Assembly: GCA_947647505.1 (NCBI GenBank)
Contig: CANSKO010000004.1
Location: 1 to 64,000, forward strand
From: an uncultured Roseburia sp.
GTDB lineage: Bacteria > Bacillota > Clostridia > Lachnospirales > Lachnospiraceae
DNA: 64,000 nucleotides
Reading direction: 5' to 3'
Shown: piece by piece, positions 8,207 through 17,817 of the stretch
How the letters are laid out: each line of letters begins with the position of its first letter
How positions within the stretch are numbered: position 1 is the first letter of the stretch
Translations under genes and position numbers: made by a program
Notes under the pieces: generated by a model
Database searches by the model: none
Seen by the model: the letters and a program-made list of their open reading frames with translations, nothing else
What the model was told of the DNA's origin: nothing

Positions 8207-9028
8207 TTGATAACGGATGAGGAATTTCATAGAATCGCAGGTTATATGAAGCGCAACTATGGCATAGACCTGACACAGAAAAAAGTAATCATCAACGGCC
8301 GTCTGGACAATTACCTCAAAAAGAGCGGCTATACGACCTGTACACAGTATCTGGATGCGCTGAAAAAAGACAAAAGCGGCACGCTGGAAAAGATGCTGGT
8401 AAATCTTCTGACGACGAATCATACCTATTTTATGCGTGAGTTTGAGCATTTTGATTTTTTTCGAAAAGAGACGCTTCCATGGCTGAAAACAAAAGAAGCC
8501 AAATCCAAAACGCTGCGAATCTGGTGCGGCGCCGCGTCTACGGGCGAAGAGCCGTATATGATTGCAATGGTGCTGTCTGACTTTTTTGGAATGGAGCGCG
8601 ACAGCTGGGATACGCGGATTCTGGCGACGGATATTTCCACGCGCGTGCTGCAGCAGGCAATGGCGGGCGTATATTCCGCAGAACAGCTGAGGAACCTCCC
8701 GGAGCAGTGGAAAAAACATTTTTTCAAACCCGTTGTCGGGGGAAGTCAGTACATGGTGACGGAAGAGCTTAAGAAAGAGGTTTTGTTCCGTCAGTTTAAT
8801 TTGATGAACCGATTTCCGTTTAAAAGAAAAATGCATACTGTATTTTTACGCAATGTTATGATATATTTTGATGAGGATACCAAAAAGCAGCTTCTTCAGA
8901 AAGTATATGATTTTATGGAGCCAGGCGGATATCTGTTTGTCGGAACGACAGAAACAATAGACAGGGGAAGCACGCCGTTTCAGATTATACAGCCGTCAAT
9001 ATTCAGGAAAAAGGAAGGAAATGATTGA
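8207..9028 (+). CDS. cheR: chemotaxis protein methyltransferase CheR
   Basis: The start is TTG 8207, 8 bases after GGGAGG; the nearby ATG 8200 leads at once to a stop. The 273-residue enzyme transfers methyl groups from SAM to glutamates of chemoreceptors. Visible are the amino-terminal helical domain, TTNHTYFMREFEHFDFF, the SAM motif (IWCGAASTGEEPYMIAM), ATDISTRVLQQA, the LRNVMIYFD equivalent (FLRNVMIYFDEDTK) and GTTETI. It is followed after 3 bases by cheB, its antagonist. Confidence 0.93.
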   Translation: MITDEEFHRIAGYMKRNYGIDLTQKKVIINGRLDNYLKKSGYTTCTQYLDALKKDKSGTLEKMLVNLLTTNHTYFMREFEHFDFFRKETLPWLKTKEAKSKTLRIWCGAASTGEEPYMIAMVLSDFFGMERDSWDTRILATDISTRVLQQAMAGVYSAEQLRNLPEQWKKHFFKPVVGGSQYMVTEELKKEVLFRQFNLMNRFPFKRKMHTVFLRNVMIYFDEDTKKQLLQKVYDFMEPGGYLFVGTTETIDRGSTPFQIIQPSIFRKKEGND

Positions 9029-9031
9029 TAT

Positions 9032-10060
9032 ATGAAACCGATCAGGGTTTTGGTTGTGGAAGATTCCATCGTATTTCGGGAACTTCTGGTTCAGAATCTG
9101 GGCAGGGATTCGTCATTGCAGATTGTGGCAACGGCAAAAGATCCGTTTGAAGCAAGAGACGCTATTGTAAAATACAAGCCGGACGTGATGACGCTGGACG
9201 TAGAGCTTCCGAGAATGAATGGAATCGATTTCCTGCGGAAGCTGATTCCGCAGTATCCGCTTCCGGTTGTAGTAATCAGTTCGCTGAGCGACAAGGTATT
9301 TGACGCTTTGAATGCCGGGGCGGTTGATTTTGTCGCAAAGCCGGCCGTATCAAACCGGATGCAGCTGGAAGAATTTATTCGAAGTGAACTTATGGTTAAG
9401 ATTAAGATTGCATCAACCGTTAAAATAAGTAAGATTAAAAAAACGGTGATGATGCAGCAGAAGCAGCATCTTTCACTGAAGAGCACAAATAAAATCGTGG
9501 CAATCGGCGCGTCTACGGGCGGCACGGAAGCGATTTTCTCCGTAGTAAAGGAGTTTGGGACAGATATTCCAGGCGTTGTGGCGACGCAGCACATGCCGCC
9601 TGGCTTTACATCAATGTATGCAAAGCGTCTGAACGATCAATGCCGGATTCAGGTGAAAGAAGCGCAGACGGGAGACAGGGTGCTTCCGGGGCATATGCTG
9701 CTTGCGCCCGGCGGCGATAAGCACATGCGTCTGGTAAAGGTCAATGGCGTTTATCAGGTGGAGTGCAAGCCGGGGCCGAAGGTAAACGGACATTGTCCTT
9801 CGGTAGAGGTTTTGTTTGAGTCCGTTGCAAAGTCAGCCGGAGCCGATGCGGTTGGGATCATCCTGACCGGGATGGGCGGCGACGGCGCAAAAGGCCTTTT
9901 GGCCATGCGGAATGCCGGAGCGAAAACCATAGGGCAGGATGAGTCGACCTGCGTGGTGTATGGAATGCCCAAAGTTGCATATGATCTGGGAGCCGTGCAG
10001 TATCAGGAGAAGCTGGATGATATTGCTGGAAGGACATACGCATTATTAAATAAAATGTAA
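9032..10060 (+). CDS. cheB: chemotaxis methylesterase/glutamine deamidase CheB
   Basis: 342 residues. Receiver domain 1-120 with phospho-Asp in MTLDVELPRMNG, a linker, then the methylesterase domain with catalytic Ser (IGASTGGTEA), His (ATQHMPPGFT) and Asp (TGMGGDGAKG). It removes receptor methyl groups when phosphorylated by CheA. It follows cheR closely. All catalytic residues are present. Confidence 0.93.
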   Translation: MKPIRVLVVEDSIVFRELLVQNLGRDSSLQIVATAKDPFEARDAIVKYKPDVMTLDVELPRMNGIDFLRKLIPQYPLPVVVISSLSDKVFDALNAGAVDFVAKPAVSNRMQLEEFIRSELMVKIKIASTVKISKIKKTVMMQQKQHLSLKSTNKIVAIGASTGGTEAIFSVVKEFGTDIPGVVATQHMPPGFTSMYAKRLNDQCRIQVKEAQTGDRVLPGHMLLAPGGDKHMRLVKVNGVYQVECKPGPKVNGHCPSVEVLFESVAKSAGADAVGIILTGMGGDGAKGLLAMRNAGAKTIGQDESTCVVYGMPKVAYDLGAVQYQEKLDDIAGRTYALLNKM

Positions 10061-10072
10061 AGGAGAAACGGT

Positions 10073-10465
10073 ATGAAGATTTTGTTGGCGGAAGATGATT
10101 TTGCAACGAGGAAATTTATGTTGAATTTCCTGTCAAAGTACGGTGAATGTGATGTTACTGTGGATGGCATGGAAGCGGTCGATGCGTTTATGATGGCGTT
10201 GGAAGATGAAGAGCCTTACGATCTGGTTTGTCTTGACATTATGATGCCGGTTATGGACGGCTATCAGTCACTTGTTGGAATTCGTAATCTGGAAAAAGAA
10301 CGAAACATTCCGGAAGAGAAAGCGGTAAAGGTCATTATGACGACGCAGCTGAATGACGAGAAGAATGTAAAGATGGCGTTTGAGCTGGGCTGCTCCATTT
10401 ATTCCGGAAAGCCCATTGATCAGGACAGATTTGAACAGGCGTTGAAAAAACTTAATTTGATATAG
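10073..10465 (+). CDS. single-domain response regulator, CheY-like
   Basis: 130 residues, one receiver domain: acidic pair in LLAEDDFATRK, phospho-Asp in LVCLDIMMPVMDGYQ, Thr in IMTTQ, and Lys in YSGKPID. The start follows AAGGAGA. It sits between cheB and cheA, so it is the likely soluble phospho-acceptor of CheA. There are no flagellar genes in the window, so its target could be a flagellar switch encoded elsewhere or another effector. Confidence 0.85.
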   Translation: MKILLAEDDFATRKFMLNFLSKYGECDVTVDGMEAVDAFMMALEDEEPYDLVCLDIMMPVMDGYQSLVGIRNLEKERNIPEEKAVKVIMTTQLNDEKNVKMAFELGCSIYSGKPIDQDRFEQALKKLNLI

Positions 10466-10540
10466 GCACATAGCCTGTTTGCGGGTTATGGCGTTGCATA
10501 AACGCATAGCATATATAAATACGCAGGAAAGGAGAAGTAT

Positions 10541-12703
10541 ATGGCTGAAGAATTCAATACGGAAGGCATGTTGGACGTATATCTGTTTGAGAACCAGCAG
10601 CTGCTGGAACAGCTTCAGGAAATCGTTCTGGATCAGAAGGACGAGGATTGCTTCGATGAAGACAGTATTAATGAGATATTTCGAACGATGCATACGATTA
10701 AAGGATCGTCCGGCATCATGATGTTCGATAATATTACGGCCGTATCTCATAAACTGGAAGATGTTTTTTATTTTTTAAGGGAAGGCCATCCCTCCGATGT
10801 TCCGCATATGGAACTGGTGGAGCATGTACTGGAAGTGGAAGACTTTATTTCCAATGAATTGGAAAAGCTCCAAAACGGCGATCCCGCAGACGGCGATTCG
10901 TCGGAAATTGTAGCGGATCTGGATGCGTTTCTGACATCCATCAAGGGTGGAGACGCAGGAAAGAAGGACAAGAAAACAGAAGTGTCCGGAAATGTGCACG
11001 AGGAACCCAAGCAGCTTTATATTGCGCCGGTTTCTACAAGCGACAGCCGGTTTTACAAAATTTTTATTAACTTTTCCCCGGATACGGAGATGGCAAATGT
11101 GCATGCCTATAAGATTGTGTATGCATTAAAAGAAATTGCGGAGGATCTGCTGTATTCACCGGAAGACATTATCTCAGATGAAAGCTGCGCGGAACCGATT
11201 TTAAAGGATGGATTTAAAATTCTCCTTCAGACGCAGAGCGGCAAAGAAGACGTACGGGACATCATTGGCGTAGGATATGAGATCGAAAAAGTAGATATTT
11301 TTGAGTGTAAGGCAGAGGAGTTTTTCCAGGGATTTGACTTTGGCGACAGTAATGATACGATCGATCTGGAGTCGAGCGTGGAAGAGATAGAAGCAAAAGC
11401 AAAAGGAGACGGCAAAGAGGAGGGCGCGGCAAAGGAAGCTAAGGGGTCCAAAATTGCGCCGGGCGACTTTGTCATACAGTCCAAAGAGCCAGGCAAGCAG
11501 AAGAAGCTTGCGAGGGATAAGCCAAAGGCGGAAAAATCTTCCTTTATCAGCGTAAATGTAAGTAAGATGGATCAGCTGATGGACCTGATCGGAGAGCTTG
11601 TCATTTCCGAATCGGTTGTTTTACAGAACCCGGATCTGAAAATACCGGGACTGAATCTGGACAATTTTTATAAAGCGGCAGCGCAGATGTCTAAGATTTC
11701 CACTGATTTGCAGAACGTTATCATGTCGATGCGAATGGTTCCTCTGACGAATACGTTTCAGAAAATGAACCGTATCGTTTTCGATGTATCCAGAAAGCTG
11801 GGCAAAGACATCGAATTTGAAATGGTCGGCGAGCATACGGAAGTGGATAAAAACATTATCGAACATATTTCCGATCCTCTGATGCATATGGTTCGAAACG
11901 CAGTCGATCATGGAATTGAAACGAATGAAGAACGGGCAGCCAGTGGAAAGGCGGAGAAAGGAAAGGTTACGCTCTCCGCGAAAACAGAGGCCGGCAAGGT
12001 ATGGATCAGCGTAGAGGATAACGGCAAGGGCCTCGACCGGGAGAAAATACTTGCGAAAGCGAAAAAGCAGGGGCTTTTAGAAGACGGAAAGCCGGAATCG
12101 GCGTATTCAGATAAGGAAGTGTATCAGTTCATCACAATGGCGGGATTCTCGACGAATGAACAGGTGACGGAATATTCGGGACGAGGCGTGGGCATGGACG
12201 TTGTCGTGCAGAATCTGCAGGATGTCAGCGGCGTTTTGGATATTGAAAGCACGCTGGGAGAAGGCAGCATCATGAGCCTTAAGATTCCTCTGACGCTTGC
12301 CATTATCAATGGAATCGTCGTAGAGACGGGCGGAGCTTCTTTTGTCGTTGAAATAGGCGTAATCAAAGAATTTGTCCGTGTAAAAGAAGAGATGATGATT
12401 CATGAGCCAAATGGAGAAGAGTACATTATGATACGCGGAGAGTGCTTCCCTGTGCTTCGGCTTGGCGAATGGTACGGTATGGAGACTGACAATTACCGGC
12501 AGTCCGTAGAAGACGGGATGATGCTGATTATTGAAATTGAGGACAGAAAGATTTGTCTTCTGGTTGACCGTCTGATTGGTGAACAGGAGATCGTTGTCAA
12601 ACCGATTCCTTCCTATGTCAAGAAGGTGAAGGGCCTCTCCGGTTGTACGCAGCTGGGAGACGGCAGCATTGCTTTGATTCTTGACCCTGCCGGATTAATG
12701 TAA
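10541..12703 (+). CDS. cheA: chemotaxis histidine kinase CheA
   Basis: 720 residues. Hpt domain with the phospho-His in MHTIKGSSGIM (about residue 50); a P2-like regulator-binding domain (about 165-265); a charged linker rich in Lys, Glu and Ala (265-335); the P3 dimerisation helices; the ATPase domain with HMVRNAVDHGIE, DNGKGLD and GRGVGMDVV; and a C-terminal CheW-like domain. It phosphorylates CheY- and CheB-type receivers in response to receptors. It is followed after 28 bases by cheW. Confidence 0.95.
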   Translation: MAEEFNTEGMLDVYLFENQQLLEQLQEIVLDQKDEDCFDEDSINEIFRTMHTIKGSSGIMMFDNITAVSHKLEDVFYFLREGHPSDVPHMELVEHVLEVEDFISNELEKLQNGDPADGDSSEIVADLDAFLTSIKGGDAGKKDKKTEVSGNVHEEPKQLYIAPVSTSDSRFYKIFINFSPDTEMANVHAYKIVYALKEIAEDLLYSPEDIISDESCAEPILKDGFKILLQTQSGKEDVRDIIGVGYEIEKVDIFECKAEEFFQGFDFGDSNDTIDLESSVEEIEAKAKGDGKEEGAAKEAKGSKIAPGDFVIQSKEPGKQKKLARDKPKAEKSSFISVNVSKMDQLMDLIGELVISESVVLQNPDLKIPGLNLDNFYKAAAQMSKISTDLQNVIMSMRMVPLTNTFQKMNRIVFDVSRKLGKDIEFEMVGEHTEVDKNIIEHISDPLMHMVRNAVDHGIETNEERAASGKAEKGKVTLSAKTEAGKVWISVEDNGKGLDREKILAKAKKQGLLEDGKPESAYSDKEVYQFITMAGFSTNEQVTEYSGRGVGMDVVVQNLQDVSGVLDIESTLGEGSIMSLKIPLTLAIINGIVVETGGASFVVEIGVIKEFVRVKEEMMIHEPNGEEYIMIRGECFPVLRLGEWYGMETDNYRQSVEDGMMLIIEIEDRKICLLVDRLIGEQEIVVKPIPSYVKKVKGLSGCTQLGDGSIALILDPAGLM

Positions 12704-12731
12704 AATTTATAGAAAGGAAGGGTATGTCCAT

Positions 12732-13274
12732 ATGGATGAATTAAGCGTGAAAAATCAGGATGAAGAGCTGATGGATCTCACGGATGATGATGAAGCCCAG
12801 AAGAGCAAGTACATGACCTTTAAATCCGGAAACGAGTATTTCGGCCTGAAGATTCAATATGTAAATGAAATTATTCAGATACCGTCGATTACCGCGATTC
12901 CAAGAACAGAGGAATACATCAAGGGCCTGATCAATCTGAGAGGCAAAATCGTTCCTGTTATCGACGTGCGTCTGCGGTTTAAGCAGGAGGCGTTTGAATA
13001 TGATGACAGAACCTGTATCATAGTCGTGATTGTGGACGACGTAGTAGTTGGACTGATTGTAGAGCAGATTGCTGATGTAATCGAAATCAGAGAAGAAAAT
13101 ATACTGCCTCCGCCAAAAGCCGGACGTGCAGACAAAGTGGACCATAAGTTTGTATATGGTATAGCAAGGGTCGGAAATTCCGTAAAATTATTACTGGACC
13201 CCGACAAGCTTCTGAATGATGATGATTATGCGGCGATTGAGCAGACAAACAATATGATTTCAATGAAAGAGTGA
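12732..13274 (+). CDS. cheW: chemotaxis coupling protein CheW
   Basis: 180 residues, one CheW beta-barrel domain: [43 protein letters not shown]. It links CheA to receptors. It has an acidic amino-terminal extension of about 25 residues. The stop overlaps a possible GTG start of the receptor gene that follows. Confidence 0.93.
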   Translation: MDELSVKNQDEELMDLTDDDEAQKSKYMTFKSGNEYFGLKIQYVNEIIQIPSITAIPRTEEYIKGLINLRGKIVPVIDVRLRFKQEAFEYDDRTCIIVVIVDDVVVGLIVEQIADVIEIREENILPPPKAGRADKVDHKFVYGIARVGNSVKLLLDPDKLLNDDDYAAIEQTNNMISMKE

Positions 13275-13285
13275 GGGGTATGAAC

Positions 13286-14749
13286 ATGAAAAACGTAAAG
13301 ATGAAAACAAGGTTGTGCATTGGTTTTCTGGTTCCCGTTATACTTACGATTCTCAATGTATACATAGGAATGTCTTCGATGCGGTCTTCCGTTAATATTG
13401 TTGAAGAAATGTATAAGGAAGAGACCGTAGAAGTAGAAGAGCTTCTGGAACAAATCGGCGCTGACGGAGAGAAGGGCAGCACGCTTTTAAGCGCGATTAA
13501 TGAATCAAAAACGAGAAATATGGAGCAGCTGCAGGCAGTGGTAAACCGTTCTAATCTGTTCAGCATTGCCATGATTGTGATCTCGATTATTGTGACGGTT
13601 ATGATCGCATTGTCACTGATCAAAGCCATTATGCGGTCTGTCAGACAGTTATCTTCGGCGGCGCAGAAGATTGCGCTTGGCCATGTGGACATTGAGCTTG
13701 TAAAATACAGCAATGATGAATTTGGCGAACTCGTGGATGAATATAGGCGTGTGATTGACAATATCAAATATCAGGCGAATATTGCAGAGGAAGTGTCGAA
13801 CGGGAATCTTACGATTTCGGTAAATCCGAAATCTTCTGAAGATCTGCTTGGAAATTCGCTGAAAAAACTGGTGGAGGACAATCTGCGCACGCTTTCGAAT
13901 ATCAGCGACGCAGGCACGCAGGTTACGATCAGCTCTTCACAGGTGGCAAGCGCAAGCCAGGCGCTGGCGCAGGGATCTACAGAGCAGGCAAGCGCGATCG
14001 AAGAGATTACGGCGTCGATTGATGAAATTGCGGAAAAGACAAAACAGAATGCAGAGCAGGCAAATGAAGCGACGCAGCTGGTTGTTCATGCGATTGAAGA
14101 CGTGAAAAAGGGCAACAAACAGATGGAAGACATGATGGCGGCAATGCAGGATATCAACCAGTCTTCGGAAAGTATTTCCAAGATTATCAAGGTGATCGAC
14201 GATATTGCGTTCCAGACGAATATTCTGGCATTAAACGCTGCGGTTGAGGCGGCGAGAGCCGGAGAAGCCGGCAAGGGATTTGCCGTTGTTGCAGAAGAAG
14301 TCAGAAGCCTTGCGGCGAAGAGCGCTTCCGCGGCTGGCGAGACGGCGGAACTGATTGAAGATTCGATCGGGAAAGTCAGCATGGGCTCGAAAATTGCGGA
14401 TGAGACGGCAAAGGCTCTTGAAGCAATTACGACCGTTGTACAGGAAAGCGAAGTTATCATCAACGGCATTGCGGAGTCTTCCAATTATCAGGCGACTGCG
14501 GTTGCACAGATTGAACAGGCGATTACGCAGGTATCGCAGGTTGTCCAGACGAATTCTGCAACCAGTCAGGAATGTGCGGCGTCCAGCGAAGAGCTGTCAA
14601 ACCAGGCGGCCAGAATGCGGGATATGCTTTCTATTTACAATTTGGGAGAAGGACGTTCCGAGACGCAGGGTAAGAGCATTGCGCCGATGCCCACAGACAA
14701 TATGAACGAGCAGGTAATTTCATTAGAAGATGATTTTGGAAAATATTAA
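13286..14749 (+). CDS. methyl-accepting chemotaxis protein with short external domain
   Basis: I choose ATG 13286 because GAGGGG lies 7 bases before it; GTG 13271 and ATG 13280 are in-frame alternatives. The roughly 487-residue protein has a first membrane helix ([14 protein letters not shown]), only about 55-60 external residues, a second helix ([20 protein letters not shown]), a HAMP domain, and the long cytoplasmic coiled coil with the signalling hairpin ([20 protein letters not shown]). The tiny external part cannot hold a usual Cache or 4HB domain, so it may sense membrane or cytoplasmic cues. It is the only receptor in the cluster. Confidence 0.88.
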   Translation: MKNVKMKTRLCIGFLVPVILTILNVYIGMSSMRSSVNIVEEMYKEETVEVEELLEQIGADGEKGSTLLSAINESKTRNMEQLQAVVNRSNLFSIAMIVISIIVTVMIALSLIKAIMRSVRQLSSAAQKIALGHVDIELVKYSNDEFGELVDEYRRVIDNIKYQANIAEEVSNGNLTISVNPKSSEDLLGNSLKKLVEDNLRTLSNISDAGTQVTISSSQVASASQALAQGSTEQASAIEEITASIDEIAEKTKQNAEQANEATQLVVHAIEDVKKGNKQMEDMMAAMQDINQSSESISKIIKVIDDIAFQTNILALNAAVEAARAGEAGKGFAVVAEEVRSLAAKSASAAGETAELIEDSIGKVSMGSKIADETAKALEAITTVVQESEVIINGIAESSNYQATAVAQIEQAITQVSQVVQTNSATSQECAASSEELSNQAARMRDMLSIYNLGEGRSETQGKSIAPMPTDNMNEQVISLEDDFGKY

Positions 14750-14759
14750 GGCACGGAGA

Positions 14760-14801
14760 GCGGCACAGGAACGGAATGTTCCTATGCCGCCCGTTTCGGG
14801 C
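14760..14801 (+). other. stem-loop between receptor and Hpt genes
   Basis: GCGGCACAGGAAC (14760-14772) pairs with GTTCCTATGCCGC (14778-14790) with one mismatch and a 5-base loop. A second short hairpin (GCCCG/CGGGC, 14789-14801) overlaps it. There is no T-tract, so it may slow or protect the transcript rather than end it. Confidence 0.45.
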
Positions 14802-14840
14802 AAAAGAAGGAAATGAAACAGGAAAGGAGAGGCATTAAGG

Positions 14841-15194
14841 ATGACATTATTAGAAGAATTACAGAGTCTTGGCGTAAACATTGAGGAAGGCCTGAAACGT
14901 CTCAATGGCAATGAAAAGCTGTATACAAGGCTGTTTGGATCGTTTTTAAAAACGTTAAATGCCAATGCCGTGGCGCCGGATTTTGATTCCGCCAATACTG
15001 CGGAAGTCATTGAAAAGGCGCATACGATCAAAGGAACGGCGGGCAATTTGTCGATTACGCCGCTGTATGATGCGTACAGTGAAATTCTGGCGCTGTTGCG
15101 TGCAGGACAGCTGGAACAGGCAAAGCCGATTCTTGAGAAGATACTTCCCGTACAGGAAGAGATTGTTCAATGTATTAAAAAACACAATGAATGA
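14841..15194 (+). CDS. Hpt-domain phosphotransfer protein
   Basis: 117 residues forming one four-helix Hpt domain. The phospho-His lies in EKAHTIKGTAGNLSI. Start after GGAGAGG. It relays phosphate between receiver domains of a hybrid kinase and a final receiver. Its neighbour, the two-receiver hybrid kinase at 15230, has no Hpt domain of its own, so this protein is the natural partner. Confidence 0.85.
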   Translation: MTLLEELQSLGVNIEEGLKRLNGNEKLYTRLFGSFLKTLNANAVAPDFDSANTAEVIEKAHTIKGTAGNLSITPLYDAYSEILALLRAGQLEQAKPILEKILPVQEEIVQCIKKHNE

Positions 15195-15229
15195 AAATGA
15201 TCCCATCATACTTTTTATGGAGCAAATAA

Positions 15230-17779
15230 ATGAAAAAAGATGTTATCAGGTTTTTCAGACGAAGCGTTATCAGCATCATTACAATTTGTGTTGCGGTATT
15301 TATCTGGCTGACCATATTTATGGCCTATAAAACAGAGCAGTCAATTGAAGAAATCAGTAATATTTATATGTCAGAAATGAATCGCCAGATTCAGCAGAAA
15401 TTTCAATCGATTATTGCGCTGCGGCTGGAGCAGATTGAGGGAATCATAAAGCGCACGCCGTTTTCTACGACTGATTATGGCGCGCAGATGCTCGAAGAAA
15501 TGCGGACAAGCGGCGAGATCAGAAATTTTGAGTATCTGGCGCTTTATGCGGAAGACGGCGCGGTGGAAGTGATTTACGGAGATAATGTAACGGTATCTGA
15601 AACGCCGGAAAATGTACAGAAATTATTAAATGAAAATGGAGAGCTTGCGCTTCAGGGGATGAAAAACAATGAAGATAAAGTTTTATTGCTGGGCAAAGCG
15701 GCTGCTTATCCTATGGCAGGAGATAAAACGAGCGTTGCTCTGTTTGCCGGACTGTCCATGGAGTATTTAAATGAAGTTCTTTTTCTGGATGAAAACGATT
15801 CCGTTGCATATTCCCATATTATTGATAAGGAAGGGAAGTTTGTAGTAAGGAATGCAGATGCGTTTCGGGATAGTTTTTTTAAGAGGATTGTAAAAGAGTA
15901 TGACGAGGTAGATGAAAAAGAGCCGGAAGAATTTGTAGAAGATCTGAAGCGGGCGATGGCAAAAAAGGATTCCTGCTCTGCCGTTGTTTCGAGGAAAGAC
16001 AGTCAGATGAGGATTTACTGTTCGCCGCTGTCAAAAGCTTCTCCGTGGTATTTGATTACGGCCATGCCGTCAGAGTTTTTGGGTGAATCCATCAAGAAGC
16101 TGGATACGCTGCGCATTGCCATCATGATCGGATCAGGCGGCGTTATTTTACTGACGATGTCTGTTATATTGTTTTTGTATTATCGGATTTCACAAAGTCA
16201 GATGAAAGAGCTGGCGGTGGCAAAAGAAGAGGCGGATCATGCGAATATGGCAAAAAGTGAGTTTCTTTCCAGCATGAGCCACGACATCCGTACGCCAATG
16301 AATGCGATCGTAGGCATGACGGAAATTGCACAGAGAAATGTGCAGGATCCCATTCGAATAGAAGACTGTCTGCGTAAAATCCGGTTGTCCAGCAAACAGC
16401 TTTTAGGATTGATCAATGACGTGCTTGATATGTCTAAGATTGAAAGCGGAAAGATGCCGTTAAATATCGTTCCAATGTCGTTGCGCGATACGATGGACGA
16501 TATTGTAAATATTATGCAGCCGCAGGTAAAGGCAAAAGAACAGTATTTTGATATTTTTATTAAGAAAATTATTTCGGAAAACGTATACTGCGATGACGTG
16601 CGTCTGAATCAGGTGATGCTGAATCTGCTGTCAAACGCGGTGAAGTATACGCCGGAAAAAGGAAGAATTGATATATATGTATACCAGGAGCCTTCTCCGC
16701 GCGGAGAAGAATATGTATGTACGCACTTTGAAGTGGTAGATACGGGCATTGGCATGTCAGAAGAGTTTCAGAAACGGATCTGGGACGATTTTTCCAGAGA
16801 AGATACGGAGGAAGTGCGGCATATTCTTGGAACAGGGCTTGGCACGGCAATTACAAAAGGCATCATCGATCTTATGGGAGGAAAGATTTTCTTAGACAGC
16901 GAGCTTGGAAAGGGAAGCGACTTCCATATTATGCTGGAACTGAAAAGGGCCGATGTGCAGGAGGAGGATATGAAGCTTCCGCCGTGGAACGTGCTTGTCG
17001 TAGATGATAACGAGCAGCTGTGCGAAAGCGCCGTTTCCAATCTGGAAGAGCTTGGCGTACATGTGGAATGGGCGCTGAACGGCAGCAAGGCGATTCAGAT
17101 GGTGGAAGAGAGACACAAAAGTCAGAAGGATTATCAGTTTGTGCTGATTGACTGGAAAATGCCTGGCATGGATGGCATTCAGACCGTGCATGAAATACGC
17201 CGCCGGGTAGGAAAGGCAATCCCTGTATTTTTGATTTCGGCGTATGATTGCGAGGATATTGAGAATGAAATCAGCGCATCCGCGATCGAAGGCTTTATTC
17301 CAAAGCCGCTGTTCAAATCAACGCTGTATCAGCGTCTTGTGATGTATGCGGAAGGCTATACAGAGGATACGGAGCAGAAAGAAAGCCAGGATGTGGATTT
17401 TTCCGGAAAACGCGTGCTTTTGGCGGAGGATATGGAGATCAATTGGGAAGTTGCCAGCGAGATCTTATCCATAACGGGCGTCGAACTGGAATGGGCGATC
17501 AATGGAAAAGAATGTCTGGAAATGTTCGAAAAATCCGAAGTTGGCTATTACGACGCGATTTTGATGGACATTCGTATGCCGGTTATGAATGGGTATGACG
17601 CAACGCAGGCGATTCGTTCTCTGGAACGGCCGGATCATGATCTTCCGATCATTGCAATGACGGCGGATGCATTTTCAGGTGACGTGCAGAAGTGTCTGGA
17701 AAATGGGATGAATGCGCATTTGCAGAAGCCAATCGACTTAAAGGAATGTATGCGTGTGCTGCAGAAATATCTGGGCTGA
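15230..17779 (+). CDS. membrane hybrid histidine kinase with two receivers
   Basis: 849 residues. Membrane helix near 10-30, an external sensor region to about 290 (Cache-like in size), a second helix (IAIMIGSGGVILLTMSVILFL), then HisKA (FLSSMSHDIRTPMNAIVGM), HATPase (NLLSNAVKYT, DTGIGMSE, LGTGLGTAI), and two receiver domains (Asp in LIDWKMPGMDG and LMDIRMPVMNG). There is no Hpt domain; the Hpt protein just upstream probably fills that role. The start has only a weak ribosome site. It closes the signalling block. Confidence 0.88.
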   Translation: MKKDVIRFFRRSVISIITICVAVFIWLTIFMAYKTEQSIEEISNIYMSEMNRQIQQKFQSIIALRLEQIEGIIKRTPFSTTDYGAQMLEEMRTSGEIRNFEYLALYAEDGAVEVIYGDNVTVSETPENVQKLLNENGELALQGMKNNEDKVLLLGKAAAYPMAGDKTSVALFAGLSMEYLNEVLFLDENDSVAYSHIIDKEGKFVVRNADAFRDSFFKRIVKEYDEVDEKEPEEFVEDLKRAMAKKDSCSAVVSRKDSQMRIYCSPLSKASPWYLITAMPSEFLGESIKKLDTLRIAIMIGSGGVILLTMSVILFLYYRISQSQMKELAVAKEEADHANMAKSEFLSSMSHDIRTPMNAIVGMTEIAQRNVQDPIRIEDCLRKIRLSSKQLLGLINDVLDMSKIESGKMPLNIVPMSLRDTMDDIVNIMQPQVKAKEQYFDIFIKKIISENVYCDDVRLNQVMLNLLSNAVKYTPEKGRIDIYVYQEPSPRGEEYVCTHFEVVDTGIGMSEEFQKRIWDDFSREDTEEVRHILGTGLGTAITKGIIDLMGGKIFLDSELGKGSDFHIMLELKRADVQEEDMKLPPWNVLVVDDNEQLCESAVSNLEELGVHVEWALNGSKAIQMVEERHKSQKDYQFVLIDWKMPGMDGIQTVHEIRRRVGKAIPVFLISAYDCEDIENEISASAIEGFIPKPLFKSTLYQRLVMYAEGYTEDTEQKESQDVDFSGKRVLLAEDMEINWEVASEILSITGVELEWAINGKECLEMFEKSEVGYYDAILMDIRMPVMNGYDATQAIRSLERPDHDLPIIAMTADAFSGDVQKCLENGMNAHLQKPIDLKECMRVLQKYLG

Positions 17780-17817
17780 TCGATGCATATACTGAAAAAA
17801 ACAGGATATGCAGTTGT

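Noticed and set aside
14760-14801. Terminator between the chemoreceptor and the Hpt gene
   Set aside because: The stem is stable but no T-tract follows, so I list it only as a stem-loop.
17692-17817. Longer amino end of the Csp-like protease
   Set aside because: It would overlap the kinase gene by 88 bases in another frame; the start at 17818 lies just after that gene.
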